A DNA stretch of 64,000 bases from a bacterium. Lineage in GTDB: Bacteria > Fidelibacterota > Marinisomatia > Marinisomatales > TCS55. Under the pieces are notes generated by a model, which worked only from the letters and a program-made list of their open reading frames with translations, was not told the origin of the DNA and did not search any database. A program made the translations under genes and the position numbers. Within the stretch, counting starts at the first letter, position 1, and every line of letters starts with the position of its first letter. This document shows positions 35,597 through 43,486 of this stretch, piece by piece. Location: assembly GCA_004321715.1 (NCBI GenBank), contig SGYN01000001.1:1-64000 (forward strand), in the 5' to 3' direction.

Positions 35597-36615
35597 CTAT
35601 CTAATACCACTTTAACAGCATTGATTACATTTGAACTAGAAATTTGATTCATACAGTATTGCTGTGATCTATAACAAGGTCTTTGCCCATTTTGACTGCA
35701 TGGCCTACACCAAATATTTTCTTCTACGGTAAATGAATTTTCAAGCATTACGCCACCACCCATTTGGGTACTGGTAGGTCCCATAATCATTACTACAGGT
35801 ACACCAACTGCCTCAGATGCGTGCATCAATCCTGTATCACTTCCAATGGTCAGATTTGAACAAGAAATTAGTGCAATAGATTCTCTTAAATCTAATTTTC
35901 CATGAAGATCAATTACATTTCTATTAATTTTACTGATTGAATTGCAAATATTATCATTGTCTCCACCCAACATAACAACTTTATATTTCAGTTTATTAAT
36001 GATATAATCAATAACTTCACTATACCTTTCTGATAACCAAGTTTTTTGCTTCCATGTGGCTCCAGGTATTATTGTTACAAAAGATTCATTCACTTCATAC
36101 TGATTAAGCAATATTTTAATCGCACGTTCTTCACTATCTCTAACTACTAATTTATTATTAGGTATTGCATATGGAAGCTTAAATATCGAACCTAAGCATT
36201 GATGATAGAGCCATCTCTGCGAAAAATTATCTTCAAAATTATCTTTTTTAAATTCTATTATTTTAAATCTTTTCCACCTCGGCTTTTTATAAACAATTTT
36301 CTTACTTCCTTTAATATGATTTAAAATAATTTTAGATCGGATAACATTGTGAAGATCAATTACCAAATCGTAATTAAGTGAAGAAATCTTCTTTCCTATA
36401 CTTTTTAACTGATTATAACTATAATTTCTAGAAATTTTTATTATACGATTTACGAAAGGGTGACCAATCAATATTTCAGCATATTCATCTAAAGTTATAA
36501 TATCTAATCTAGCATTTGGGAATTGATCTTTTAAAGTTTGTAGCGGTGAAGTTAATTGTACAATATCACCAATAGAACTAAACCGGAACACCAAAATGGT
36601 CCGTAATTCTTTCAT
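35593..36615 (-). CDS. Glycosyltransferase family 9 (heptosyltransferase-like)
   Basis: A 340-residue protein from the ATG at 36615, which lies 1 base after the polyprenyl synthase stop; upstream in-frame codons would overlap that gene by 38 bases. MKELRTILVFRFSSIGDIVQLTSPLQTL and IDLHNVIRSKIIL begin the fold. IPGATWKQKTWLSERYSEVI, SDTGLMHASEAVGVPVVMIMGPTS and the C-terminal cysteine cluster CRPCSQNGQRPC are typical of GT9 enzymes such as WaaF/WaaC that add heptose to the LPS core. The direct partner waaA supports an LPS role; the sugar donor is inferred. Confidence 0.9.
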   Translation of the reverse strand: MKELRTILVFRFSSIGDIVQLTSPLQTLKDQFPNARLDIITLDEYAEILIGHPFVNRIIKISRNYSYNQLKSIGKKISSLNYDLVIDLHNVIRSKIILNHIKGSKKIVYKKPRWKRFKIIEFKKDNFEDNFSQRWLYHQCLGSIFKLPYAIPNNKLVVRDSEERAIKILLNQYEVNESFVTIIPGATWKQKTWLSERYSEVIDYIINKLKYKVVMLGGDNDNICNSISKINRNVIDLHGKLDLRESIALISCSNLTIGSDTGLMHASEAVGVPVVMIMGPTSTQMGGGVMLENSFTVEENIWCRPCSQNGQRPCYRSQQYCMNQISSSNVINAVKVVLDR

Positions 36616-36616
36616 G

Positions 36617-37606
36617 CTAAAAATTTCTTTTGGAATTAAACGCGACCAAGTCAATTAATGATTGTTTGTAAACCGATTGAGGATATTCACTTATAGCTTC
36701 AATAGCATGATTACTAAATTCATCTATTTTGTTCCTGGCATATTCAAATCCTCCAGAAGAATCAACTAATTGAGTTAATTTACGAATATCATCTTTTGAT
36801 TTATTCTTAATATTTAAAATCTTTTTTACCAATCTTGATTCTGGTTTTTTTAGAACAGAATAAGAATATATTAAAGGTAAAGTTATCATATTCTTCTTTA
36901 CATCAGCGCCAATATTCTTTCCAGTTTTAGATTCTACACCTAGCATATCAAATAAATCGTCTTTGATTTGAAATGCCATTCCTAATTTTTCACCAAAAAG
37001 ACGCATATTATTTCGATCATTACTTTTTTTAGAAGATGTGATGGCACCTAATTCACACGAAGTTGAAATAAGACTAGCTGTTTTTTTATTAATCATATCA
37101 TAATAAATTTTTTCTGTCATAGATCTAGTTAGACTCTTTTCTATCTGTAATATTTCTCCCGAACTTAACTTCTCTGCTGTTTGGGAAATCAAATCGAGTG
37201 CTTCAAAATCTTTTATACCTACTAAGTTTATTAGTGCTTTACTTAAGATAAAATCACCCATTAACACAGCTACCTTATTCTTCCAAATTCTATTAATGGA
37301 TGGAAACCCTCTTCTCGTAGTAGCATCATCAACAACATCATCATGTATCAATGTCGCAATATGCAATAATTCTATCATGGCTGCAGATCTATAACTATTT
37401 AAACAAGGCTCTCCACAAACTCTTGCTGATAGAATAGTTAAAATAGGCCTTATATGTTTACCTTTATGTCTTAAAATATATTTACCTACAGTATTTACTA
37501 GTCTTACTTCAGATTTAAGGGCGTTACGGAGCTCAGATTCGAATAATTTAATATCTTCAGAAATTGGGTGCGTAATCTGTTTTAATGTTTTTAAATCGCT
37601 ATTCAT
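36617..37606 (-). CDS. Long-chain trans-polyprenyl diphosphate synthase
   Basis: A 329-residue all-helical prenyltransferase that adds isopentenyl units to make long polyprenyl diphosphates, used for quinone side chains. GKHIRPILTILSARVCG precedes the first Asp-rich motif DDVVDD (89-94), followed by TTRRG; the second Asp-rich motif is KDDLFDM. The pattern fits the IspB/HepT-type, but chain length cannot be read reliably. ATG start. It draws on the MEP pathway that includes ispG in this window. Confidence 0.92.
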   Translation of the reverse strand: MNSDLKTLKQITHPISEDIKLFESELRNALKSEVRLVNTVGKYILRHKGKHIRPILTILSARVCGEPCLNSYRSAAMIELLHIATLIHDDVVDDATTRRGFPSINRIWKNKVAVLMGDFILSKALINLVGIKDFEALDLISQTAEKLSSGEILQIEKSLTRSMTEKIYYDMINKKTASLISTSCELGAITSSKKSNDRNNMRLFGEKLGMAFQIKDDLFDMLGVESKTGKNIGADVKKNMITLPLIYSYSVLKKPESRLVKKILNIKNKSKDDIRKLTQLVDSSGGFEYARNKIDEFSNHAIEAISEYPQSVYKQSLIDLVAFNSKRNF

Positions 37607-37622
37607 ATTTTTATTAGTTTTA

Positions 37623-38354
37623 CTAGTCTAATTTATCTTTTTTAACCATCCACGATACACCAATACTAATCTCATATAATATTGCAAGTGGAATTGACAT
37701 AAAAATTAAACTAATTGGGTCGGGAGGTGTTATAAATGCAGAAAGTATTAAAATAGAAATTACCGCATGTCTACGATAATGACGCATAAATGCAGGTGTT
37801 AAAATCCCCATACTACTTAATATAAATACAATTATTGGTAACTCAAAAATTACTCCGCTACCCAATAATAACATTGTAATAAAATTAAAATAATAATTTA
37901 TTGAAAAATTATTATTTACTTCTACCATTCCCATTGAAGTAAAAAAATTCAATGAATATGGGATTAACACTACAAAAGCAAATACAACCCCAATTAGAAA
38001 AGCAAAATAACTAAAGAAAACCAATGGAAACATAATTCTTTTTTCATTATTATGAAGTCCAGGACCTATAAATTTTGTTAGCTGATAAGTTAAAACTGGT
38101 ATTGCTATTATAACTCCCCCCAGTAATGCAACACCCCACTTAATCATAAACATTCCTTGAACTTTTAATACTTGTAAGTCTGGTGGGTTTCGCAAATCTT
38201 TTATGGGTGAGATTAGAAACTGTAAGATCTCATCAATAAATAAAAACGATACTATTCCGCCCGCGAGTATTGCAATAATACTCTTTATTAATCTCCAACG
38301 AAGTTCTTCTAGGTGTTCGAGAAATGACATTTGAGTAGATTCGTATGAATTCAT
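37623..38354 (-). CDS. tatC: Sec-independent (Tat) translocase subunit TatC
   Basis: A 243-residue inner membrane protein with six transmembrane helices that recognises twin-arginine signal peptides. It has the conserved cytoplasmic N-terminus SFLEHLEELRWRLIKSI, then FIGPGLHNNEKRIMFPLVFFSYFAFLIGVVFAF with the family's F/P/E pattern, and RRHAVISILILSAFITPPDPISLIFM. The ATG overlaps the meaB stop as ATGA. tatA/tatB are not seen in the window. Confidence 0.96.
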   Translation of the reverse strand: MNSYESTQMSFLEHLEELRWRLIKSIIAILAGGIVSFLFIDEILQFLISPIKDLRNPPDLQVLKVQGMFMIKWGVALLGGVIIAIPVLTYQLTKFIGPGLHNNEKRIMFPLVFFSYFAFLIGVVFAFVVLIPYSLNFFTSMGMVEVNNNFSINYYFNFITMLLLGSGVIFELPIIVFILSSMGILTPAFMRHYRRHAVISILILSAFITPPDPISLIFMSIPLAILYEISIGVSWMVKKDKLD

Positions 38355-39283
38355 AAATCAATAGCCTGCATAATTTCTTTGGCTGCAATATTGGGAGATT
38401 TTTTTAAATCTTTTAATGACTTGGTTGCTTGAAATAATTTTTCTTTTTTATTACTTGTCCAGAACTCGCTTAATAGATTGTTTTGTATGATATTTTTAAC
38501 ACGCACCTTATATCGATCTATTTTTCTTTGTAAAAGATTTCCATCATCTTCTAATTCTGTAAACTTTTTTATTATTCCATTAAATAATTCTTCAATCCCC
38601 TTACCTTCTTTTGCTATTGTATTAAAAATAGATCTATTTGTTTCTCTATTTATATTAACTAAAGATTTTAGTCGCTCAGTTAATTGCTCTGAGCCTTTTC
38701 TATCAGACTTATTAACTACAAAAATATCACCTATTTCTATTAATCCTGCTTTCATTAATTGAACTTCATCTCCTGCTTCTGGTACCAATACTATAACTGA
38801 TAAATCAGCTACATTAGCTATCTCATATTCTCCTTGCCCAACACCGACAGTTTCAAAAATAATCACATCTTTTCCTGCAATCGCTAATAAATCTCCAATA
38901 TCTTGGGCCTTTCTTGATAGGCCGCCTAGATGCCCATGCGTACTCATACTACGAATAAAAACACTCTCATCATTATGATATTGATTCATTCTAACCCTAT
39001 CTCCAAGCAAAGAACCACCGGAAAAGGGACTCGTTGGGTCTATAGCTATTACACCTACCTTTTGATCACTATTTATATAATATTTAATGAGCTCATTTGT
39101 TATTGAACTTTTTCCTGCACCAGGAGGACCAGTGATACCAATACGTATAGCTTGGTTAGTTTTTTTGAATAACTTATCTAACGTCTTATTATTTGTAACA
39201 TTATCGTTTTCTACTTGTGTTATTAGACGAGATAGATCACGCTGATTATTAGCTTCTAAATTTTGGACTACAACTTTATCCAT
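38351..39283 (-). CDS. meaB: Methylmalonyl-CoA mutase-associated GTPase MeaB
   Basis: A 310-residue G3E-family GTPase (MeaB/ArgK) that protects and reloads B12-dependent methylmalonyl-CoA mutase. Walker A GITGPPGAGKSSITNELI, IDPTSPFSGGSLLGDRVRM, FIRSMSTHGHLGGLS, the ETVGVGQGEYEIANVADLSVIVLVPEAGDE stretch and the NKSD guanine motif are all present. The mutase subunits are not in this window. ATG start. It is followed by tatC and preceded by a Crp/Fnr regulator. Confidence 0.95.
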   Translation of the reverse strand: MDKVVVQNLEANNQRDLSRLITQVENDNVTNNKTLDKLFKKTNQAIRIGITGPPGAGKSSITNELIKYYINSDQKVGVIAIDPTSPFSGGSLLGDRVRMNQYHNDESVFIRSMSTHGHLGGLSRKAQDIGDLLAIAGKDVIIFETVGVGQGEYEIANVADLSVIVLVPEAGDEVQLMKAGLIEIGDIFVVNKSDRKGSEQLTERLKSLVNINRETNRSIFNTIAKEGKGIEELFNGIIKKFTELEDDGNLLQRKIDRYKVRVKNIIQNNLLSEFWTSNKKEKLFQATKSLKDLKKSPNIAAKEIMQAIDL

Positions 39284-39316
39284 TACATATTAAAAGCTTT
39301 AAATATTTTAATTATT

Positions 39317-39997
39317 TTATGAAAAAGTTTTTAAAAACTGACTGAAATTAAAAATAACTAACTGACGTCCTTGGCGAGATAGAAGACCTTTCTCTTCGAG
39401 AAGCTTAAAAGTTCGAGATACAGTCTCTCTAGAAGTTCCAGCCATATTAGCTATATCTTGCTGGAAGGGTAAATTATTTATTTTAACACTACCTTGCTTT
39501 ATTGTACCCAATTCTTCAGCCAAGCGAATTAGTGTAATTCCAATACGTTGCTCAACGTCACTTAGTGATAAACTCTCTATTTGCTGATCACTTTTACGCA
39601 ATCGATGAGTCAGTTCTTCTAATAAGCATATTGATATCTTTGGGTACTGCTCAAGAATATCTAGGAATTCATTTCTAGCTAGTGTTAAAACTTCAGAAGC
39701 TTCTAATGCAACTACATTTGCAGATCTTCCATCTCCATCTAATAAAGACATTTCACCAAAAAAATCAGCTTCACCCAGCATAGCAAGAATCACTTCACGA
39801 CCATCATCACTAAGTCGAGTAATCTTAACGCTGCCCTTTCCAATTACAAAGAATGTTTGGCCCAAATCATCTTCTAACAAAATCATCTGATTTTTAGTGA
39901 ATTTCCTATGGGTCATCCTGTCAGATATTTTATTCAAATCTGACTTAGATAAATCTGAGAAAATTGGTACCGACTCTAACAAAGATAATTTATCCAT
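39317..39997 (-). CDS. Crp/Fnr-family transcriptional regulator
   Basis: A 226-residue regulator. Residues 1-120 form a cyclic-nucleotide-binding beta roll with FGEMSLLDGDGRSANV, which keeps the Glu and Arg that contact cyclic nucleotide phosphate in Crp. The C-terminal winged helix-turn-helix reads MAGTSRETVSRTFKLLEEKGLL; its recognition helix resembles that of E. coli CRP (SRETVGR). It has no Fnr-type cysteine cluster. It likely responds to cAMP or a similar ligand. It lies divergent to rpsT with a 146-base shared spacer and may lead the meaB-tatC operon. Confidence 0.93.
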   Translation of the reverse strand: MDKLSLLESVPIFSDLSKSDLNKISDRMTHRKFTKNQMILLEDDLGQTFFVIGKGSVKITRLSDDGREVILAMLGEADFFGEMSLLDGDGRSANVVALEASEVLTLARNEFLDILEQYPKISICLLEELTHRLRKSDQQIESLSLSDVEQRIGITLIRLAEELGTIKQGSVKINNLPFQQDIANMAGTSRETVSRTFKLLEEKGLLSRQGRQLVIFNFSQFLKTFS

Positions 39998-40129
39998 GAT
40001 GAAAGATACGTTTTCTTAAGGATAATTCAAAATTTTGGATTGAAAAACTTATTTAAAAGAAATTGATTCCTATCTTGTTTCAAAATAAGTTCCCGATCAA
40101 CTTTTAATAATTAAATAAAAGCTATAGGT

Positions 40130-40135
40130 TATAAT
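40130..40135 (+). promoter_or_regulatory. Candidate -10 box of rpsT
   Basis: A perfect TATAAT on the plus strand ends 8 bases before the rpsT ATG. Transcription would start near 40142, giving a leader of only about 2 bases. No good -35 box is seen 17 bases upstream. No Shine-Dalgarno sequence lies at a usable distance from the ATG. In AT-rich DNA the hexamer may be fortuitous. Confidence 0.45.
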
Positions 40136-40143
40136 AAAAAATT

Positions 40144-40401
40144 ATGGATAGACATCCTCAACAGATAAAACGTGAGCGTCAGGATAAAAAACGTCGTTTG
40201 ATGAATGTTGCTCGTATTTCAAAGTTAAAGAATTCCATTAAAAAAGTACTTTCTATGAGTGATCATAAAGAAGCTGAAACTTTATATAGAAGCACTGTTA
40301 AACAGATTGATAAAGCTGCTAGTAAGGGTCTTATTAAGAAAAATACCGCATCTAGAAGAAAATCACGTATTACTCGTCATTTAAATTCGATATTAAAGTA
40401 A
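40144..40401 (+). CDS. rpsT: Small ribosomal subunit protein S20
   Basis: An 85-residue, very basic protein that binds 16S rRNA near the bottom of the 30S subunit. It reads HPQQIKRERQDKKRRLMNVA, KLKNSIKKVL and KAASKGLIKKNTASRRKSRITRHLN, the classic S20 pattern. It is a single-gene plus-strand transcript between a divergent Crp/Fnr gene and the convergent guaB. The ATG lacks a Shine-Dalgarno sequence, and a TATAAT lies just upstream, suggesting a leaderless or very short-leader mRNA. In other bacteria rpsT translation is weakly initiated and autoregulated. Confidence 0.96.
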   Translation: MDRHPQQIKRERQDKKRRLMNVARISKLKNSIKKVLSMSDHKEAETLYRSTVKQIDKAASKGLIKKNTASRRKSRITRHLNSILK

Positions 40402-40442
40402 ACTATTCTTAAATAGAATTACACTCTAATGAATATTATTTC

Positions 40443-41912
40443 TTATTCATCAGAAACTTGGTAATTAGGCGCTTCTTTAAGAATTTTTACTTCATGTGGA
40501 TGCCCTTCTTTTACTCCTGCACTTGATATTTGAACAAAATTACTATTCTTGCTAAAATTTTCAATTGTATCTGCCCCACAATAACCCATTGAAGCTCTCA
40601 AGCCACCAGTTAATTGATGAATAGTATTTCGAACAGGACCCCTATATGGAACCATACCTTCTATTCCTTCAGGAACTAATTTTTTTGATTCAGCGCCTTC
40701 TTGAAAATATCGATCACCGCTTCCCTCTTTCATGGCTCCAAGAGAACCCATTCCGCGATAAGACTTATATTGCCTACCTTCAAATAAAATAGTTTCCCCA
40801 GGGCTTTCATCCATACCAGCAAGTAAGCTCCCTAACATTACGGAACTGGCTCCAGCTGCTATTGATTTTGCTACATCACCGCTATATCGTATCCCGCCAT
40901 CTGCAATAACAGGTTTATGGTTCTTTTCAGCTTCTTCTGCGCAGTCCATAATAGCGGATAGTTGCGGTACGCCAACGCCAGCAACTACTCTGGTTGTACA
41001 ACTTGCACCAGCACCTATGCCTATTTTAGGACAATCAACACCTACATCTATTAAAGATTTTACACCTTCTATTGTTGCAACATTCCCAGCTATAATGGTC
41101 ATAGAACCTGTATTTATCTTTAATTTTTCAATTAGCTTTAATACTCCAGAAGAATGACCATGCGCAGTATCAACAACTAAAGCATCTAAGCCTGTATCCT
41201 TTAATGCTTGTGCACGTTCAATAGCTTCTTCATTAACCCCTATAGCTGCAGCAACTCTTAAGCGACCATTTTCATCTTTACATGCATTTGGAAATTGCTC
41301 TTTCTTTTGAATGTCTTTTACGGTTATTAGACCCGCAAGAGAACCATCATTATCAACTACTAATAGTTTTTCTATACGGTGTTCTTGTAGTATTTCTTTT
41401 GCTTTATCTAAAGTTGTTCCTACAGGTACTGTTACTAAATTATCTGTAGTCATACGATCCCTCACCATAAGATCTAAATTTGTCTCAAAACGAATATCTC
41501 GATTAGTAATAATACCAATTAGTTTCCCATCTTTAACAACAGGTAATCCACTGATATGATAATAATCCATCATTTCTTTCGCTTTTCGAATAGTCTTATT
41601 TGGATCCATGATTAAAGGATTCAGTATCATACCACTTTCAGATCTTTTTACTTTATCTACCATGTTAACTTGATCAGAAATAGATAGATTCTTATGAATA
41701 ACTCCCATACCACCTTCCCTTGCTAATGCAACAGCCATTTTACTTTCTGTAACAGTATCCATTGCCGCACTTAATAAAGGAATATTTATTTTTAGATTAT
41801 TAGATATTTTAGAAGTGAGATCCACATCTCTAGGCAACACCCGAGAAGATTGAGGAACCAAGAGAACATCATCGAAAGTGTATTTGTATATAAACGGAGG
41901 TTTATTTGGCAT
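40443..41912 (-). CDS. guaB: Inosine-5'-monophosphate dehydrogenase
   Basis: A 489-residue enzyme that oxidises IMP to XMP, the committed step of GMP synthesis, using NAD. It has the N-terminal barrel half (FDDVLLVPQSSRVLP), two CBS domains (about residues 95-205) that sense nucleotides, the catalytic loop GAGASCTTRVVAGVGVPQ with the nucleophilic Cys, and the flap and K-site regions YRGMGSLGAM and VPEGIEGMVPYRG. The loop reads GAGASC where many enzymes have GPGSIC. It is convergent with rpsT (41-base gap) and lies 2 bases after hutH. Confidence 0.97.
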   Translation of the reverse strand: MPNKPPFIYKYTFDDVLLVPQSSRVLPRDVDLTSKISNNLKINIPLLSAAMDTVTESKMAVALAREGGMGVIHKNLSISDQVNMVDKVKRSESGMILNPLIMDPNKTIRKAKEMMDYYHISGLPVVKDGKLIGIITNRDIRFETNLDLMVRDRMTTDNLVTVPVGTTLDKAKEILQEHRIEKLLVVDNDGSLAGLITVKDIQKKEQFPNACKDENGRLRVAAAIGVNEEAIERAQALKDTGLDALVVDTAHGHSSGVLKLIEKLKINTGSMTIIAGNVATIEGVKSLIDVGVDCPKIGIGAGASCTTRVVAGVGVPQLSAIMDCAEEAEKNHKPVIADGGIRYSGDVAKSIAAGASSVMLGSLLAGMDESPGETILFEGRQYKSYRGMGSLGAMKEGSGDRYFQEGAESKKLVPEGIEGMVPYRGPVRNTIHQLTGGLRASMGYCGADTIENFSKNSNFVQISSAGVKEGHPHEVKILKEAPNYQVSDE

Positions 41913-41914
41913 AA

Positions 41915-43438
41915 CTAATCAATATTATATTTTTTAACACATTTTATGATCTGATTAGATTTAATAAGATCATTTACCAATTTAATATCAGAGTGCAGTG
42001 GTCTATCTGTTCTTGAATAGTGTACATGTTTCTTTAATAATTTTAATACAGGTAAAAAAGCATTGGCCATTTTTAAAGGGGCATGAAATAACTCATTAAT
42101 TGTTGTAGAAGCAAGTAATTCTATGGACAAAATATTGCGCACATTGTCAATAACACGAAGACATTTTCTTCCAGCCCAAGGAGCCATACTTACAAAATCT
42201 TCTTGACCACCTGAAGTAGGTATGGTATCAACACTTGCTGGATGTGTCAATACTTTATTTTCAGATACAAGACTTGCCGCAGTCACATGAGCTATCATAA
42301 AACCAGACTCTAAGCCTGGGTTTGAGGCAATAAATGGAGGAACCCTATCTCCAACTCCTTTCATAAAATAATGAACCCTTCTTTCCGAAATTGAACCAAT
42401 CTCTGATATAGCAATCGCTAAATTATCCATTGCCTGAGCAATAGATTCTGCATGAAAGTGTCCTGAGTTTAATATTTTTTGATTAGGCATAATTAATGGA
42501 TTATCACTAACACTATTAGCTTCGTTTTCCACTATTTTTTTTGCACATTTATAATTTTCTCTACTTATACCATGCACCTGAGGAATGCAACGGAAGCTAT
42601 AAGGGTCCTGCATCCTATCGCAGTTTTTATGCGATAAGACGATTTCACTCTTATCAAGTAATTTCCAAATATTTGCAGCAACAATTCTTTGGCCAGAATG
42701 ATTCTTTAATTTATGGATCTCTGATTTGAATACACTCCTAGAAGATAATGATGACTCAACAGATATAGCCCCTGATAAATCAGCGACTTTCAAAATATTT
42801 TCAGCATCTAAACATGCTTTTATAGCAATTGCAGTTGAAACTTGTGTGCCGTTGATTAAACTTAGCCCCTCTTTAGGCTCTAGAATAATTGGCTCAAGGC
42901 CAACTTCTTTCATAGCTAACATAGCAGGCATAATACGATCTTGAAAACTAACTAATCCTTCACCAATTAAAGGTAGCGCCATATGAGCAAGCGGGGCAAG
43001 ATCTCCACTAGCGCCTACTGACCCTTGTCTGGGAATAACAGGTAGAATATCATGATTTAATAAATCTTGAAGCAGCAAAACTAATTCTATCCTCACTCCA
43101 CTAACACCTTTAGACCAGTTTAATAATTTTAATAACATTATTACTCTTGTTACACCAGAATCAAATGATTTACCTACTCCAGTTGCATGCGACCTTATAA
43201 GATTTAACTGTAGTTTCTTCTGATCATTAGTATCAATAGTGATTGAGCTTAAATCCCCAAAACCAGTAGTTACACCATATATTTTTTTACCATTATTTAA
43301 TAACTCCAAAAATATTTTATGAGATTTTTGTATCGATTTTCTAGAATCAGAATCTAGTCGTACTTTTATCGGTCCATTAAGACAGGGTGCAAAATAATCT
43401 AATGAACAGTTTTTACTAGTAATAGATAGGGTTGACAT
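41915..43438 (-). CDS. hutH: Histidine ammonia-lyase
   Basis: A 507-residue lyase that deaminates histidine to urocanate. The MIO cofactor forms from A143-S144-G145 in GSVGASGDLAPL. The YGVTTGFG motif (from Y54) is present. The selectivity pair is Ser-His (83-84 in IRSHATGVG), as in histidine lyases; Tyr and Phe lyases have His-Leu or Phe-Leu there. No hutU, hutI or hutG is in the window, so the urocanate route is not visible. The ATG is preceded by a promoter-like sequence with very little leader. guaB follows 2 bases later. Confidence 0.92.
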   Translation of the reverse strand: MSTLSITSKNCSLDYFAPCLNGPIKVRLDSDSRKSIQKSHKIFLELLNNGKKIYGVTTGFGDLSSITIDTNDQKKLQLNLIRSHATGVGKSFDSGVTRVIMLLKLLNWSKGVSGVRIELVLLLQDLLNHDILPVIPRQGSVGASGDLAPLAHMALPLIGEGLVSFQDRIMPAMLAMKEVGLEPIILEPKEGLSLINGTQVSTAIAIKACLDAENILKVADLSGAISVESSLSSRSVFKSEIHKLKNHSGQRIVAANIWKLLDKSEIVLSHKNCDRMQDPYSFRCIPQVHGISRENYKCAKKIVENEANSVSDNPLIMPNQKILNSGHFHAESIAQAMDNLAIAISEIGSISERRVHYFMKGVGDRVPPFIASNPGLESGFMIAHVTAASLVSENKVLTHPASVDTIPTSGGQEDFVSMAPWAGRKCLRVIDNVRNILSIELLASTTINELFHAPLKMANAFLPVLKLLKKHVHYSRTDRPLHSDIKLVNDLIKSNQIIKCVKKYNID

Positions 43439-43444
43439 AAATTA

Positions 43445-43473
43445 ATTTAAGTTTACAAACCTATTCCAATCAA
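43445..43473 (-). promoter_or_regulatory. Candidate promoter of hutH-guaB
   Basis: TTGATT (43473-43468) and TTAAAT (43450-43445) on the minus strand, 17 bases apart, in the 48-base gap between the helicase gene and hutH. The predicted start (about 43440-43437) coincides with the hutH ATG at 43438, so the message would be leaderless. Matches are 4/6 and 4/6 only. Confidence 0.33.
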
Positions 43474-43486
43474 TACTAAGGCATGA

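Noticed and set aside
40398-40422. Imperfect hairpin between convergent rpsT and guaB (CTATT-CTTA-AATAG with an outer GTAA/TTAC)
   Set aside because: The inner stem is only 5 bp, AT-rich, and no T-run follows on either strand, so I do not call it a terminator.
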